From: Gautieria morchelliformis
Lineage: Eukaryota > Basidiomycota > Agaricomycetes > Gomphales > Gomphaceae
DNA: 64,000 bases
Direction: 5' to 3'
Assembly (NCBI GenBank): GCA_015179125.1
Contig: WHVA01000029.1
Location: 372,001-436,000, forward strand
The first letter of the stretch is position 1. Each line of letters begins with the position of its first letter. The translations under genes were made by a program, and so were the position numbers. This document shows positions 44,995 to 56,847 of this stretch, in pieces. The notes below the pieces were generated by a model, which ran no database searches, had not been told where the DNA came from, and was given only the letters and a program-made list of their open reading frames with translations.

Positions 44995-45484
44995 TGTAAG
45001 GGCAACCCTGGCTGGCTGTGGAGATCACACTACCACACAACTGACATGGGGAAATCCAAAGTATGTATAAATGAATAGAGTATACAAGAGAGGGGATTCT
45101 CACCTGACAAGGGGAAATCCAAAAAGAAAAGTCTAAGGACCCCCAATGTCAGCGAGCCCATATTATACTACGCTGCGCAGTCAGGGACAACACTTGGCAC
45201 CCGCCATCAACCCTGAATCCCCCTGACCTCCCTGACCCTTGATCGACCCTTGATGCCACCTATTACGCAAGTTGCTTGATTTCCGACACTGTTCCAAGAG
45301 TGGAAGTTGGAAATTGGAGTGGAACTGGCAAAGTGAACAGAACTGGTGGAAGTTCTCCCAGAAGCGGAATCATTTCCGAAAGCGGAGGCGGAGATGGAAT
45401 CGGAACCGGGAGCGGAGTCGGAAATGGAGTCGGAACTGGGTGTGGTGTCGGAACTGGAAATGGAAAACAGGGTGTCCCCTGACA
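44995..45484 (-). repeat. 5' LTR of the shortened Ty3 element
   Basis: 490 bp; pairs with 41858-42347. Confidence 0.92.
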
Positions 45485-45489
45485 GCGAG

Positions 45490-46815
45490 TGCAACGTCAT
45501 CAGGAGCATTTTCTGCGGCCAGAGGAAGGAAAACCGTTGTCGAAATGTGCACTGTATGCAAGAAGCGAGGCCACACATCACACCGATGCTGGGCTGCTCA
45601 TCCAGAGCTCAAGCCCATGCGGAAGGGTGAGGAGAGAAAAAAGGAAAGGGGAGCGAACCAAGTGATTGAGAATGTGTCGCGTGATATCGTACAAGAACTT
45701 GCCGGAAACGCAAGCCTGCGGTCATCATTCCCATTGTCCCCCAGCAGCAATGCTGATTTATGCTGGAACACTGACACGGGAGCCACCAGCCACATGACCC
45801 CGCATTGCCACTGGCTGCACAACTATGAACATTACCGTGTACCCATCCGTCTAGCGACGAATGATATTGTGTATTCAGCTGGAAGGGGGCAAGTCTTGTT
45901 TACCCCAAAGGTTGATGGGCAAGGATCACGAAATGCTATGTTCTTGAGAGTTCTGCACATACCAGATCTCCAAAATAACCCACTTGCTGTACTTCACCTC
46001 ACCACCCATCACAACTTCTCAGTCAATATTGTGAAGGATTGTATCTCATTCACCCGGGATGGGAGACTACTTTTCTGTGCAGCTGTACGAAATGGAACAG
46101 GATTTCTAATTGGAGACACCATTCTGAATCCAGAATCCGCGCTTACCACTTCCTCACCTACCGTGGACCGGCCACTCCTACACAAGCGACTAGCACATAT
46201 CGGTCACGAACGCCTTGAACGGCTCCTGAAGCATGGCATGGTCGATGGCATACGTGTAAGCTCTAGTGCGACCATCCCCATAATATGTGAACCATGCATC
46301 GCTGTGAAACAACACTGTAGTCCTTTTCCAAAAAGAGTGAAAACTGTGCACTGAACCCACTCAACCTTGTCGTCTCAGATGTACACGGGCCTCCCCCAGT
46401 CCATACAATGTCTGGATACCGATACTGGATCACATTCACAGACGACTGCACAAGGTACAGATGCATTTACCTCCTAAAAACGAAGGACGAAGCATTTGAA
46501 GCCTACCGAGCCTACGAGGCACTGGTAGAGAACCAGACAAATTTAAGAGTGAAATGATTCAGAGACGACAAAGGGGAGGAGTACATCGGCCACAAGTGGG
46601 ACCAGCACTTCCAGTGTCGAGGCATAGTACATGAGCACACTACGAAAGGCTCGCCTCAACAAAATGGCATCTCAGAGCAGACAAACCAGACCCTCATTGA
46701 AGGAACGGTCACAATGCTCCAGCAAGCCCACCTACCAGCATCGATGTGGGGCGAAGCACTGACGCTACTAGTTTGAATCATCAATGCCACTCCGACTTCC
46801 GCACTCACAGACAAA
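45490..46815 (+). mobile_element. Old Copia element, gag end to integrase
   Basis: Fossil, continuing from 41857. It has a CCHC knuckle (CTVCKKRGHTSHRCW, near 45550), protease near 45770 (TDTGATSHMTPH), the pre-integrase zinc region (HKRLAHIGHERL, near 46190) and part of the integrase core to about 46815. Reverse transcriptase and RNase H are absent. A few breaks. Confidence 0.85.
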
Positions 46816-49015
46816 ATGAGTGACCCAGTTATCCCTGAATCAGTGGGTGTTCCCCTGTACCAGTAATCATGATCTTGGCTTAGCCTGAAAGCCGTGGCTT
46901 GGGCCCAGCCAGCTGGTGACTCCCAGTGCTATGACATGGAGGGTTCACAATTGACAGCTTGTTTGAAGAAGTCACTCAGTATGAGCAGATAAATAGCTAA
47001 GAGTAAAGGGAGTACCTAGGAGGATGACGGTCCCACTGGTGCTTGCACTTATGGCCTTGGATTTGGGGAAGGCACCGCTCAGGTTCTTTATTGTCCAAAA
47101 TCTTACTGATATTTATTACGGATTACTGTACGACACTGTAAAGTACTTGATGAGAACAGCATTTCAACAGGATCATGGATAAATCACAGCCACATGCATG
47201 AGGCACCTACTGTTGTGATAAATGCTCCACAGTTGGATTTTATTTAAGTCCAACATTGTAAGAACCTGGACAATGCTGGTTATTTACCGGTATTACCTTT
47301 CTACTGGTCCCTGAGCCTTGTGATACTTTGCCTGAGCCTTGTGATGCCATGCCCAACCCCAAGCTCATGCCTGAGCTTAACCACATGATCTAATCCCTTA
47401 TCTATCTGTTCCGTTCCATCACACATCAATTAGTTATATTTACCTTGCCCTTATCCTCGTATATGGTTGCCCCTGACCCTTACTCTCGCCTGTATATAAA
47501 CCCACCTGTATGCACCATTATTCCTCGGTCTGAATATCGACTCTTGTACACCCTTTGATCCTTAGCTAGTTTCTAAGTACTGACCTCTTGAACTAAATTT
47601 CACCTCTTATTCGTTTACCTAAGAAGTTGGGACTTGTACATAGGGCAGGTGCAGAACATAGCTGAAGCCAAGTCCCTCTCTGACTTCCCTCTTTGAACCT
47701 CACTCCATAACCTCGGACCTTACGTTGGGTTTCGCCCCCAAGCTGGGTCACCCAATCTCTGAAGGATCATGTCATAGCAAATGTCACACTCTTTAAACAG
47801 GAATATATTAAAAACATGATTATAGAATTTTAGGGAGAGTCATCTAATGATTTAACCAGTACGATTACTGGTTAAGAGGTCTATGAGTATGTTGGTGATG
47901 TTACGACATCACATACATCAGTTGGCAGCTTCCCATCAGCAGACAGAGCTACCCGAGTAAAGCACCTGTGTATTGATCAAGCACTGGATCAGGGGGACGG
48001 CTTGAGTGGAGGCAAAAGAGAAAAACATTTTCTATAGCACCACAAATGCTGTGTGGGGACGTTGGGGCTCACGGGATGTGAGCAGAATAATACATCAAAA
48101 TTATTTGACTGTCCTTTGGAAGGGACACAGAGATCAAGTGTATATGCAGGTGCATATACATTGGATCTCAAGGAAAAAGCTGATCGTACTGACTGTCTAC
48201 AGGGAAAAGCCAGTTGATCATGGAGCTATTACATGGTGAGAGAGGCATTATGTATGTCCATATAATCCCCATCTCTCAAATCCCCCTGTAGGATAATCCC
48301 CATCATTTCTCTTGTTTTTTCCATGATTTGTAATTACCCCCTACCCTGTCTGAATGCACTCACAGACTCTTCCACCCAGAAATGATAGATAGAAAATCAT
48401 TTCTTTTTCCTATAAATACAGCAACCTCACCTTATGTTACTCTAGCCAGAAAAACTCCTTTGCGCTCACTTTACATACACTCGAGTCAGCCTAGAAACTG
48501 ATCTCAAGTCGTACTCACTGTTTCATCAAAGCTTGTATACTGGTCATTTAACTAGATATTAGTTACATGCTTTACTATCTGATCCTATAGACCTATGAGC
48601 TCTACAGACAAATAGCTATGTTCATTCAATAATGCTTGCATCATTGAGCCAATCACTTGGCTTGACATCAGTTATACACTACTGATCAAGCACTCGGCAA
48701 TAGCCACCGGTCCGCCTTATCATATCTAGGCGCCCAGGATCAGGACCACAGTCTAATATCTTTGAGTACTCATTCTGTTGATATTTCTGGATTTGCGAGC
48801 AGCATCGAGTGACCGCATTACCAAACACAACGCATAGCTTACAAATACACAATAGTTTGTTTGTATTTACTCATCCGTTTGTAACTCGCCCATCCGTTTG
48901 TAACTCGCCACAACACCCAGTCGGTGCTGTCCCCTTCCCCTGCGTCCTCTCTCCCCGAATTTCCAACACATTCGTCTATAATACAATCAGATAAAATACA
49001 CAGACATTTCAAGAC
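46816..49015. other. Gene-poor stretch with possible LTR remains
   Basis: No gene recognised. 47257-47654 could be a solo LTR: it starts TGTAAGAACC, holds TGTATATAAACCC (a TATA-like box) and is flanked by AACAT on both sides (47252-47256, 47655-47659). It ends in AG rather than CA, so this is weak. Near 48420 there is another promoter-like CCTATAAATACAGC. Short open frames near 48000-48240 look like chance. Confidence 0.35.
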
Positions 49016-51155
49016 CTACAACCCGAAGCAACCTGGGACCTGCATCCACGCAAGCTTCAAGATAATTATCGGCGAAAACAGGTCGGTTGGAGGTGCCAAC
49101 CAATTGACCGCGTGCCAGAACGCTGCAGATACCTCTCGATCCTGGACCATAACAGCGTCAAATCTACTCCGAACTGAATATATAGATAATTACCTTTGTC
49201 GCGAGTTGAAGAAGAGCCTTTCCATATGCACGTTTCCATGCACCTGTATGAAGGCCATCGCCTTTAGCGGGAGTCGTAGTCTTCCATGCGTAGTCATTGG
49301 ACTTATTCGTGGCCCTAAGATCAGTATGATGAGCTGATGCAGCGCTGCGTACAGACTGAAGCGAGAAGTCACTGACCATAGAGCTCCTGTGCGCTTTGCC
49401 TGTAAATGGAAGAAGTTTCGACTGAAGTCTTTGGGAAGTAGATTTCCAGTACCCTTAGTGCTGCCAGTGGGAGCAGCAGCGCATTTTATCAGCAAGCCGT
49501 TCAGGGTCACGGCCTCGACGCATGCTTTAGTACATCCCTGCCTAAGGGGGCATGCAGAATATTTGCAGATACCCCGGAACTAAATGATAGCGCTTACCCT
49601 CGGACTGGATTGATATTCAGGACAGAGTCCCCGATCGCGATGAAGTTGGAGGGGATGTTCCTAGCAAGATGGTATTGGATGTATACCGACGGCGCTGCAC
49701 AATGTGTCAGTAGGGTTTGTTCAAAAATAATGAGAATGAACGCACGACAGCGAGCATACGCGCAAGTGGATGGCACTTGCTCTTGTTCAAATAATTCGAG
49801 CAGTCGAAAGATCCAATCTGGGACAGGGCGTAATACTACCATGTCAGAAAGGAATTTCTTGATGTCATCTATACTGGTTATCCGTTCGCGCACATCCCAC
49901 CCTCCACAAACAAATTGGACTGTTTTCCCAGTCAGTTAAATACAACCAACGGTTGTAGGCGTGACCCACCGGAGCTTTCCCCTTTCATTCCGATAATCAA
50001 GTTTCGGCTGTCCGTACTGGGGTCAGCGGCGCTGACATACAGAAATCCTGCGGTTGCGAAGTCCTCAGGGAAACCGAGAGCTTTTATGGGCGGCATAAGG
50101 GCCGGAGGCACGTCGAATGCGCATGTGGTATACGCCATCTTGTGGTCGTAAGTGTGTTTGAGGGCCTCGAGTGGCAAGGGAGACACGTGCTGCTCGGTTC
50201 CAGTAGTCGATGTGAAGGAAGGATCTTGGAGCCACCTAAATCCGCCTCGCGCAGGTCCGGTACAGTCTTTGGTTTGGAAGTTAGGCCTGAGTTCAAGACA
50301 AAGTCATGGCAGGAATCATACCAACGACAAGCGTAGCCGGGATGCTGCTCTCTTCACCTTCGCGAGAACGAACGCGTACCGAATCAATAGCGTCAGCTGA
50401 CGACTCTGATCTAACGAGCGCAATAACGGCCCCTGGCACGTGTTTAACATTGGGGCAAGTCGCCAGTACCAGTCGTCGAAGAAGTGTCTCCAGCCCAGCC
50501 CTTGTTAGAGTCGTGATCGTTGGGAAATTGTTGGCCGTATACTGGTGCCAAGGTGCCCCAAGAGGGACACCAGCAACATGCAACTTGAGGTCTGCAGATA
50601 CGACTCTAACAAGATCGCTTTAGTGGCACTCCGATCTGAAGCTGATGATGCACACCTGGCACCTGCTTTGACAACCTCGTGGTCAAAGTTTGGAAACCAT
50701 TTTCGAACAGCAAGCGTCATGAATGGCTGGTACGCGTGGAATGATGTGTACTGAGGAACGCGTGATCGTTTTTGGACAACTGAGGAAGACTTCTCGCCAT
50801 GGTGGTGGTCATCCGGCCTCGTGACCGATTCTTCTGGTTCGACCATAACGACACTCTCGAAGTGATCGGCGCACACTCGAGCACTTAGTAACCCCGCGAT
50901 GCTGCAATGCAAAAATGTTGAGCTCCTTAACAGAGGAGTTATAAGGTCACGAATGTACCTCCCACCGCAGACGACAGCCGTGCCGCTAATTTTAAGACCT
51001 TTACTTCTGAGAACGCCAAGCGCGGGAATATCATCCATTGCAGTCAAAGTAGCTCGAAGATACTTTCTGACAATGGTGGATATAACATTGCAGACGAAAA
51101 CAAGTGCGAAGAATATGAATACCAAAGTGAACATCGCCATTCTGGAAAGTTTCAA
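49016..51155 (-). CDS. FAD-dependent oxidoreductase (monooxygenase-like)
   Basis: Matches a family of fungal FAD/NAD(P)-binding proteins I know from mushroom genomes; substrate unknown. Right to left: an optional membrane anchor from the ATG at 51155 (MFTLVFIFFALVFVCNV) or a soluble start MDDIPALGVL at 51038. The dinucleotide fold is AVVCGGSIAGLLSARV, split by an intron at 50958-50902, and ends in an acidic residue (VVMVEPEE). Then follow TLTRAGLETLLRRL, DCTGPARGGFRWLQ (near 50250), GFLYVSAADPSTDSRNLIIGM (near 50010) and the second FAD site NFIAIGDSVLNINPVRG (near 49630). The C-terminus (FSRNFFHLQAKRTGALWSVT and HAVNWLAPPTDLFSP) ends with TAG at 49018-49016. At least seven short introns. I saw no sure break, but not every splice site was resolved. 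Confidence 0.75.
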
Positions 51156-51159
51156 TACG

Positions 51160-52297
51160 AGGGAGTTTAGGTTGGTTTGAGATTGAGATAAAAGCTCTTG
51201 AAGAAAGTATCACCATGTTTTATAGTGTTTATGGTCCATCTCAACTCATGTCTCACGTATATGCAGCAGGGTCCATGGTGGGATTTACGGAATGTTGGTA
51301 ATCAGGAGGATGAGTCAGCCGAGCTCGATCGAGAGCGTTCTGCCGCTGTCTTACCTCGACGAAGATGCGCCATCATGTCACTTGAGTTCACACTGATTAT
51401 TCCGCACTACTATGAATCAATCATGATCGCTCGTACACTGCCTGGCACAGAAGATAGATGTGCTATCATTGATAGAAGCAGGGTTGGGGGATCGGTTAGA
51501 ATGCTTCTTACAGTAAGAACCAGATGTGATAGAGGAAGTCAGGCACATCCTTGCCCACTTCGTATTTCCCGACACCTAAACTGTCGTTGGATAATCCACT
51601 GAAATTTGAATTTCGTTCCCAGACCGGACAGTATTTTATACAGCAACACGCGAAAATGAAAATTCGCCGCCCACATAATCTGTACATATTCCATGATATT
51701 TATGTCAACTAGGTACATGCGCTGCAACCCACAGTTGCCCTGCGGGCTGCAGCTTCAAGAGAAAGTATTACAGCACGCACGTGCTTTGGATGTCAACCCC
51801 AGCACTACATGCTGTAACCCAGCCCCTACGTCATCGTTGGCGCGCTCAGCGCACACAATAAAAGGAGAAAATAAAGGCGCTGCAGCGAGGGCTAGGAACT
51901 GGATCAAGAGACGCGTCACAAAACTGGTAAAACAATATGATCGAATAAGTGAAGTGGATGGGGAAGGCAGGCATGTGGGAATATGCGAAGTGACACCGGC
52001 AGCTGAAAATGAAGGTAGAATCAGTGCGGGACACTACAGGGGCGGGGTATGGTAGACAGCAAACAGAGAAGAGCTGATATGACGTTGGATATGACGTTGA
52101 GCTCTACAAGATAAGGAACGGATAGGATTGTGCACGATCTGGGAGAGATCGAATTTGAGTAGGTGGTGGCAGTATGGCAATACCGAAGTCAATGTAAGAC
52201 CAATAACAACGATGGTCTGATGCCTGCCACATTCGACATCTAGAGCGACATAGGGTCACTTCAAGACAGCCGACTGTTAAACAACTTGGCTCACCTA
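51160..52297. other. Intergenic stretch
   Basis: No gene recognised. The right end is the 3' flank of the membrane protein gene; the left end is the promoter of the oxidoreductase gene. A 120-codon open frame at 51693-52055 has no visible domain. Confidence 0.4.
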
Positions 52298-53677
52298 CTA
52301 CTGCACAGCTAACTTCCGGAATGGATCAGGGTCCATCGAGACCCCACTCGCTCTGCCTGGGCTAGGCGCGGCTCTAGAAGCTTCCGCCGGCGGCAGCGTC
52401 GCTCTGCCTGGGCTAAGCGCGGCTCTAAAAACTTCAGCGGGCGGCAGCGGGGAATCCTCAGGGTCCAATGCGCTCGACGGGGCAGTGGTCCAGTACGGAT
52501 TTCCATTTTCGTCATACGCTAGCCTTTGTGCCCCACCTTAGTCAGTAGGTTATCGACAGCTATAAAGGACAGCTTACACGGAGTCCTTTTCTCGGATAGA
52601 ATGGCCTCCGGGCGTGACGAGACCCTCGCCCATACTTAGTCTGCTCACTGCCGCACTGGTGTTGACTCGAAGGCCAAAGGCCGACGGAGGAGCTTTCGTG
52701 TTCTGAGAACGTTCATCGAGGGCGGAGATAAGATCCTGCATGGCCCTGAGCTCGCGGGAACGAGTCTCGTCTGCCTCCTTCTTAGATTGTTTCCGCAGAA
52801 GATTAGGAGGCGCATGAGGGGTCACTGAGTGTGCAGGCTTTACGGGCTTCACTGCATCCGAGGGTTCATCTAACTGCACAGGGAACTCGGATGGAGCGTA
52901 ATCGCTATATGAAGACGCTGTGATAGTGCTTGCATGGCCATACTGCGGCGTGTGCTGCGTGAAGCTGGAAAGCGCGGTCGTCACTGGAATAGAGTGGTCG
53001 TGGGAGGAATATGTGGACGTGTGAGATGCACTGGGCGAGTGGGAGGGCGATCCTTTAGGGGACACAAACGGGTTAGGGATGTGGGTCTCATCGGTGCTGC
53101 GAGACGGGGTCGGGGCGGCTTGTCTTTGCGTATGCCCGGAATCGGAGGACTGCGCTGCGGAGAATGGGTTGCCAGGGTTGAGGACAAGCGCACGCGTAGA
53201 GTGGTGGGGCAGGGACGAGTCCTCTTTGGAGCGGGCAGTCGATCCCGCAATGCTGGCGGTCTGCGCAAGGTTCGTCGCACGCATCTGTAGCTGGGCGGGC
53301 TCGGGGTCGTCGTTGATGCGGGACCAAGGCTTGGTGGGCGCAGAAATGGCACGAGATCTGCTGGCCCGTCTCCGCTTCTTGTGCCGGATGGTCATGAAGA
53401 CAATGAGTGCTACGGCCAGGAGAGCGAAGATTCCGACTGCGAGACCGATAATGAGGCCGATGTGTACTTTGCTGGAGCTGCTGCTGGCCGATGGGGACGA
53501 ATTGGCGGCGGCGATGATGGTTGACGTTGTAGCCGGGGCGGTAGAGGAAACTGTGATCGTTGGTGCGACGAGGCCAGAACTTCCCGCATGGCTGGGGTCG
53601 GCATTCAGAACTGAGGTGTCAGCAAGAGGGAAGGTCCTGGTGACGGTGACGACGCCGGTAAGCTGCGGCGAAGACAT
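52298..53677 (-). CDS. Single-pass membrane protein, Ser/Thr-rich ectodomain
   Basis: Two exons on -: 53677-52578 and 52523-52298, with a 54-bp intron (GTAAGC donor, CAAAG acceptor); product 441 residues. Residues 1-70 are rich in Ser, Thr and Ala, as in O-mannosylated cell-surface stalks. A membrane segment follows at about 73-95 (IGLIIGLAVGIFALLAVALI), then basic residues HKKRRR. The long cytoplasmic tail is disordered, Ser/Pro-rich, with a short charged helix (KEADETRSRELRAMQDLI). The layout recalls fungal wall sensors of the Mid2/WSC kind, but there is no WSC domain and no clear signal peptide, so function is open. The second exon codes two copies of a 17-residue repeat. The frame is intact across the intron. 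Confidence 0.8.
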
Positions 53678-53679
53678 GG

Positions 53680-54988
53680 TTGTTAGAAAAAAAGAGTGTG
53701 GGTTTTAAAAGTCAGAAAGACAACATCCAGCCAAAGGGACGAGGAGAAGATGGGAGGTGGGAGCTTTGATAGTGTCAAATTGGTCAGCTGGGCGCTTGTG
53801 TCACACATGGCTGATCCAGTCAGCGCTGTCCCATTCAGTGATTTGCCGACTCGTCAATACTAGTACCGCCAGTGTGGCTCTTCGAACGAACGGCCACGAT
53901 TAGTCTTGCGCTTGGAATTCCATTTCGCGCTCTGCCTAAGGAATGAAATCACCACAGTATGGAGGTGCTTACTGTCACACGGAGGTTCTGGCGCGTCTTC
54001 ATATCACGGCTGTGTTATCGCGCGTAGCGCTGAGTTTGAAGTTCGCATCCTTCGTGATGCAAGCAAGAGTAGAGCCTTCCACATATCATGTGCCTCTATC
54101 AGAATCAAGTGGCAGTGGAGTCAGTTTCGGTGAGGTATGGAGTCTAGTAGCCTGTAGCGGCTAGCCCTGTAGCATATGATACACACAATATGCTAGTGCC
54201 AGTCATAGTATGGATCATACTTGCCCACTGACTTTAATTGAAGAATGCCACTGCTGTGCCGGGATCGGTGATTCTCACCTCCACAGTATGTTGTACCCAC
54301 GCCTGGATCCAGGTACTTTCCTGATGGTCTGGTAATGGGCAATCAACCGTGTAGAGTTTGTGCCTTGACAAAATTAGTCAATTCGTCACCGAGTTGACAT
54401 AACTGGCCGGGCCACGGCCGCCCACCAAAAACAGAATAAGTACTAGTACTGTTGAGGTAGTCAGCAGAGTAGATCACAACGGAAATACATCACTAGTCTC
54501 TTATCTATCTCTGTCGTATTGATGGAATGCTAGTGAGGAGACGTATTTGGGTACTACAGTCCAGTATTAGGTTTCGGATTCAATACGCGGTTGCAGAAGT
54601 GGGTTCGTTGCCCGACTTGCTCCCGGTCTGCTCGATGGGCACTAGGAATTCATCATGCTGTTAGTTTGGGCCCATGACAAGTGGCTGACCAACGTTTCTT
54701 TGGTGAAGCCTAATAACAAACTGCCCATCCTCGAATCATGAGTCTATTAACGTTACCCTCCAACCGTTTCTAAAGGAGGCGAGAGGTGTCACTTATGTCC
54801 CTTGGATGCCACGCGGTATGCACAGCCCATTGTGCACGATGGTTCTTCAAAAATGCGATCCATGGCTGTGGAAGCGGCTTGGCTCCCTCACCGTTCAAAA
54901 AGAGACGCGAGATTTGACAGATTCGAAGTTCAATTATGAAGCCTCGGTCTCCTGAGCTATCTATACCTGGAAGATACGGCAGTTTGAG
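53680..54988. other. Intergenic stretch
   Basis: Promoter side of the membrane protein gene (left), otherwise no gene recognised. Short open frames near 53906-54164 show no domain. Confidence 0.4.
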
Positions 54989-55271
54989 TGTTGCCGCGGC
55001 TCGGCTTTGGGTCCGCGCCGAGCCAAGCTACTGGTAGCAGGCTCGATTTGCGATGGCTTGAAGCCGAGCTGTTTAAAAATGCTGAAGTGCTGGGGCTTGC
55101 CTATCCTCAGAATGTATTTTCCAGTGTATAGAACAATTTTATGCTATACCAAAACTACCTAGGTGCCTGTGAGCCAGCCCAGCGTTCATATCCGTAGCCG
55201 GCATGGCTTGGCTAATTTGCAGCTCGGCTCTCGGCTTAGCCGCAGCCGCCCCAAGCCGGCGGCAACTACTA
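54989..55271. mobile_element. Small hAT-like MITE
   Basis: About 283 bp, no coding capacity. The ends are inverted: left TGTTGCCGCGGCTCGGCTTTGGG, right in reverse TAGTAGTTGCCGCCGGCTTGGGG. An 8-bp direct repeat AGTTTGAG flanks it at 54981-54988 and 55272-55279. 8-bp duplications and a TAG-type end fit the hAT superfamily. The inside repeats GCTCGGC/GCCGAGC. The ends match imperfectly, so the call is moderate. Confidence 0.6.
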
Positions 55272-55516
55272 AGTTTGAGACTTCGGCCATTACTGGAAAT
55301 CCTAAGTTAACGCCGTTACAAGCGGCCAATAAGCATTCGGAGTACATCATGGAGCCCGCAGCGTGACGTCACTCGTAGACTCACTACCCCGCATCCGCAT
55401 CACACAACCCGCGTCATGCCAATGGCCGTTTTCTTCAAGTGTAAAAAAGAGAATATGCTGGTTGCCTCTATTCCATATCGAAACATACTCTTAGTTGGAA
55501 ATGCCGCTTTTTAAGA

Positions 55517-56353
55517 ATGCAAGTTTATTTCTTTATGTCATGTATGGGGCCTTACGTTTACTTTCGTTGTCTTTGCTGGACAGAAGAACGATGACACCAC
55601 ACATGCACACCACGGACACACGGGTCCTGGTCCCATCATTGGAGGCGCAGCGGGCGGCGTCGCGGGGCACGAGGTCGGGCATGGTGCGGTAGGGACGGCT
55701 CTCGGCGCCGCTGCCGGAGAGCACCACGCGAATACTCACCCCGCCAATAATTACAACAATATCGGCGGTGCAGGGACTGCAGAGCCAGGTCACCATGGGC
55801 ACACGGGTCCGGGGCCTGCTATGGGGGGTGTGGCGGGGGGGACGGCAGGCCATTATATGGGCGGCCATACGGCTGCTGGAGCTGCGATGGGTGCAGCGGC
55901 GGGGGCGCATCATGTTAACAGGCATCCTGCGAATAATATTACTGGCCATGCGGGGTACGGCGCTGGGACTGGGACTGGTGTAGGAGGTTCAGGTATGGGT
56001 ACCGGTACCGGTGCGGGACATGGCACAGGATCAAAGACGGGGCCAGTCAAGAAAGAGTTGGTCGGCAAACTCGAGCACGCGGTAGGAACTGCCGTGTGTT
56101 CGAGCACACTCAAAGCGCGGGGTGCCGAGAAGGAGCGGTGAGTCTACACTCCACTGGTTTATCCGATGACCTTCTCTTAAAAATTTAAAACGACATGGCC
56201 ATAACACACAATTTCCCCAGATCCGCCCAGTCTCAGAAACTCCAGAACGCAGAACTCGAAGCGGCGACGCGGCTTGAAAGTGAGGCCGCGGTGCGGAAGG
56301 AGCGCGCACGCGTTCACGGCGCGAATGCGCAATTTGGTGGTGGGAGGGTATGA
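55517..56353 (+). CDS. Glycine/histidine-rich protein, CsbD-like helix region
   Basis: Three exons: 55517-55522, 55584-56137, 56221-56353; introns of 61 and 83 bp; product 230 residues. The N-terminal half has two repeats of about 55 residues (HHGHTGPGP, GGxAGGxAGH, GAAAGxHHxNxHPANN), then a glycine/threonine run. The end is a charged helix, VKKELVGKLEHAVGTAV...LKARGAEKER, then a Lys/Glu/Ala-rich tail. This arrangement matches an uncharacterised basidiomycete family whose helix resembles CsbD-type stress proteins. The role is unknown. The start is the least certain part, because the first exon proposed is only ATGCAA; a longer upstream exon is possible. It is the only host gene on + in this island. 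Confidence 0.65.
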
Positions 56354-56847
56354 CTGGAACAGCGGCTTGGAACCCACTCGGAGTTCAGTATATACTATAT
56401 GGAGGTTATGATCTGATAATGTAGTTCTGTAACAAAAAGAGGCGTACTGTGCGATTTGACTTGCATAAGGGTTGTTTTATCTTCATCGACGTGGCTGGGT
56501 GAGATATCCCTAAGCTCCTAGGTGCGGTATTGACTTTACATAAGGGGCTGGAGGTAACTTCTGAGGCGCGGTCGAACTGATCCAAGCACATGCGTGCAGT
56601 CAGATATACACGGCACGAAGATGTACTTCAAGATCAAGTATACACAGATGAGGTAACCCGGCTGCCGGAATGGCAACCTAGGTGGCTAACTCAGGAATAT
56701 ACTACAGGACAGTGCCATCTTCATTGAGACAAATATGCAGAAGGCCCACCTGGCAACAAGTGTGATCGCGATGAAGCTAGTACTGTAACTGGTTTTCCTA
56801 CCAAGCCTTGACCAGCGAACTAGCTCGCCCAAAGAGCCTGCGGTAGT
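56354..56847. other. Intergenic stretch between convergent genes
   Basis: Lies between the ends of the glycine-rich gene (+) and the F-box gene (-). No gene recognised. Confidence 0.4.

Larger units (their letters stand above)
41858..45484 (-). mobile_element. Shortened Ty3 chromodomain element
   Basis: Fossil. Paired 490-bp LTRs at 44995-45484 and 41858-42347 (on -: TGTCAGGGGACACC...CCCTTACA). The target duplication is GTGAG at 41853-41857 and GCGAG at 45485-45489, one difference. Internal parts on -: the start of gag, RNase H, integrase and chromodomain. The internal region is about half as long as in the sister copy at 9248-15494, so this is a non-autonomous derivative, also broken in a few other places. 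LTRs about 97% alike by eye. It is inserted in gag of the old Copia element. Confidence 0.92.

Noticed and set aside
46857-47256. Possible LTR from TGTACCAG to CCAACA
   Set aside because: The flanking five bases (TCCCC and TTGTA) do not match and no second copy is seen in the window.
48290-48600. Possible Copia-type LTR with TATA box
   Set aside because: Promoter-like words only; no paired copy and no duplication at either end.
51693-52055. Small gene of 120 codons
   Set aside because: No domain, no intron pattern and odd composition; most likely a chance open frame.
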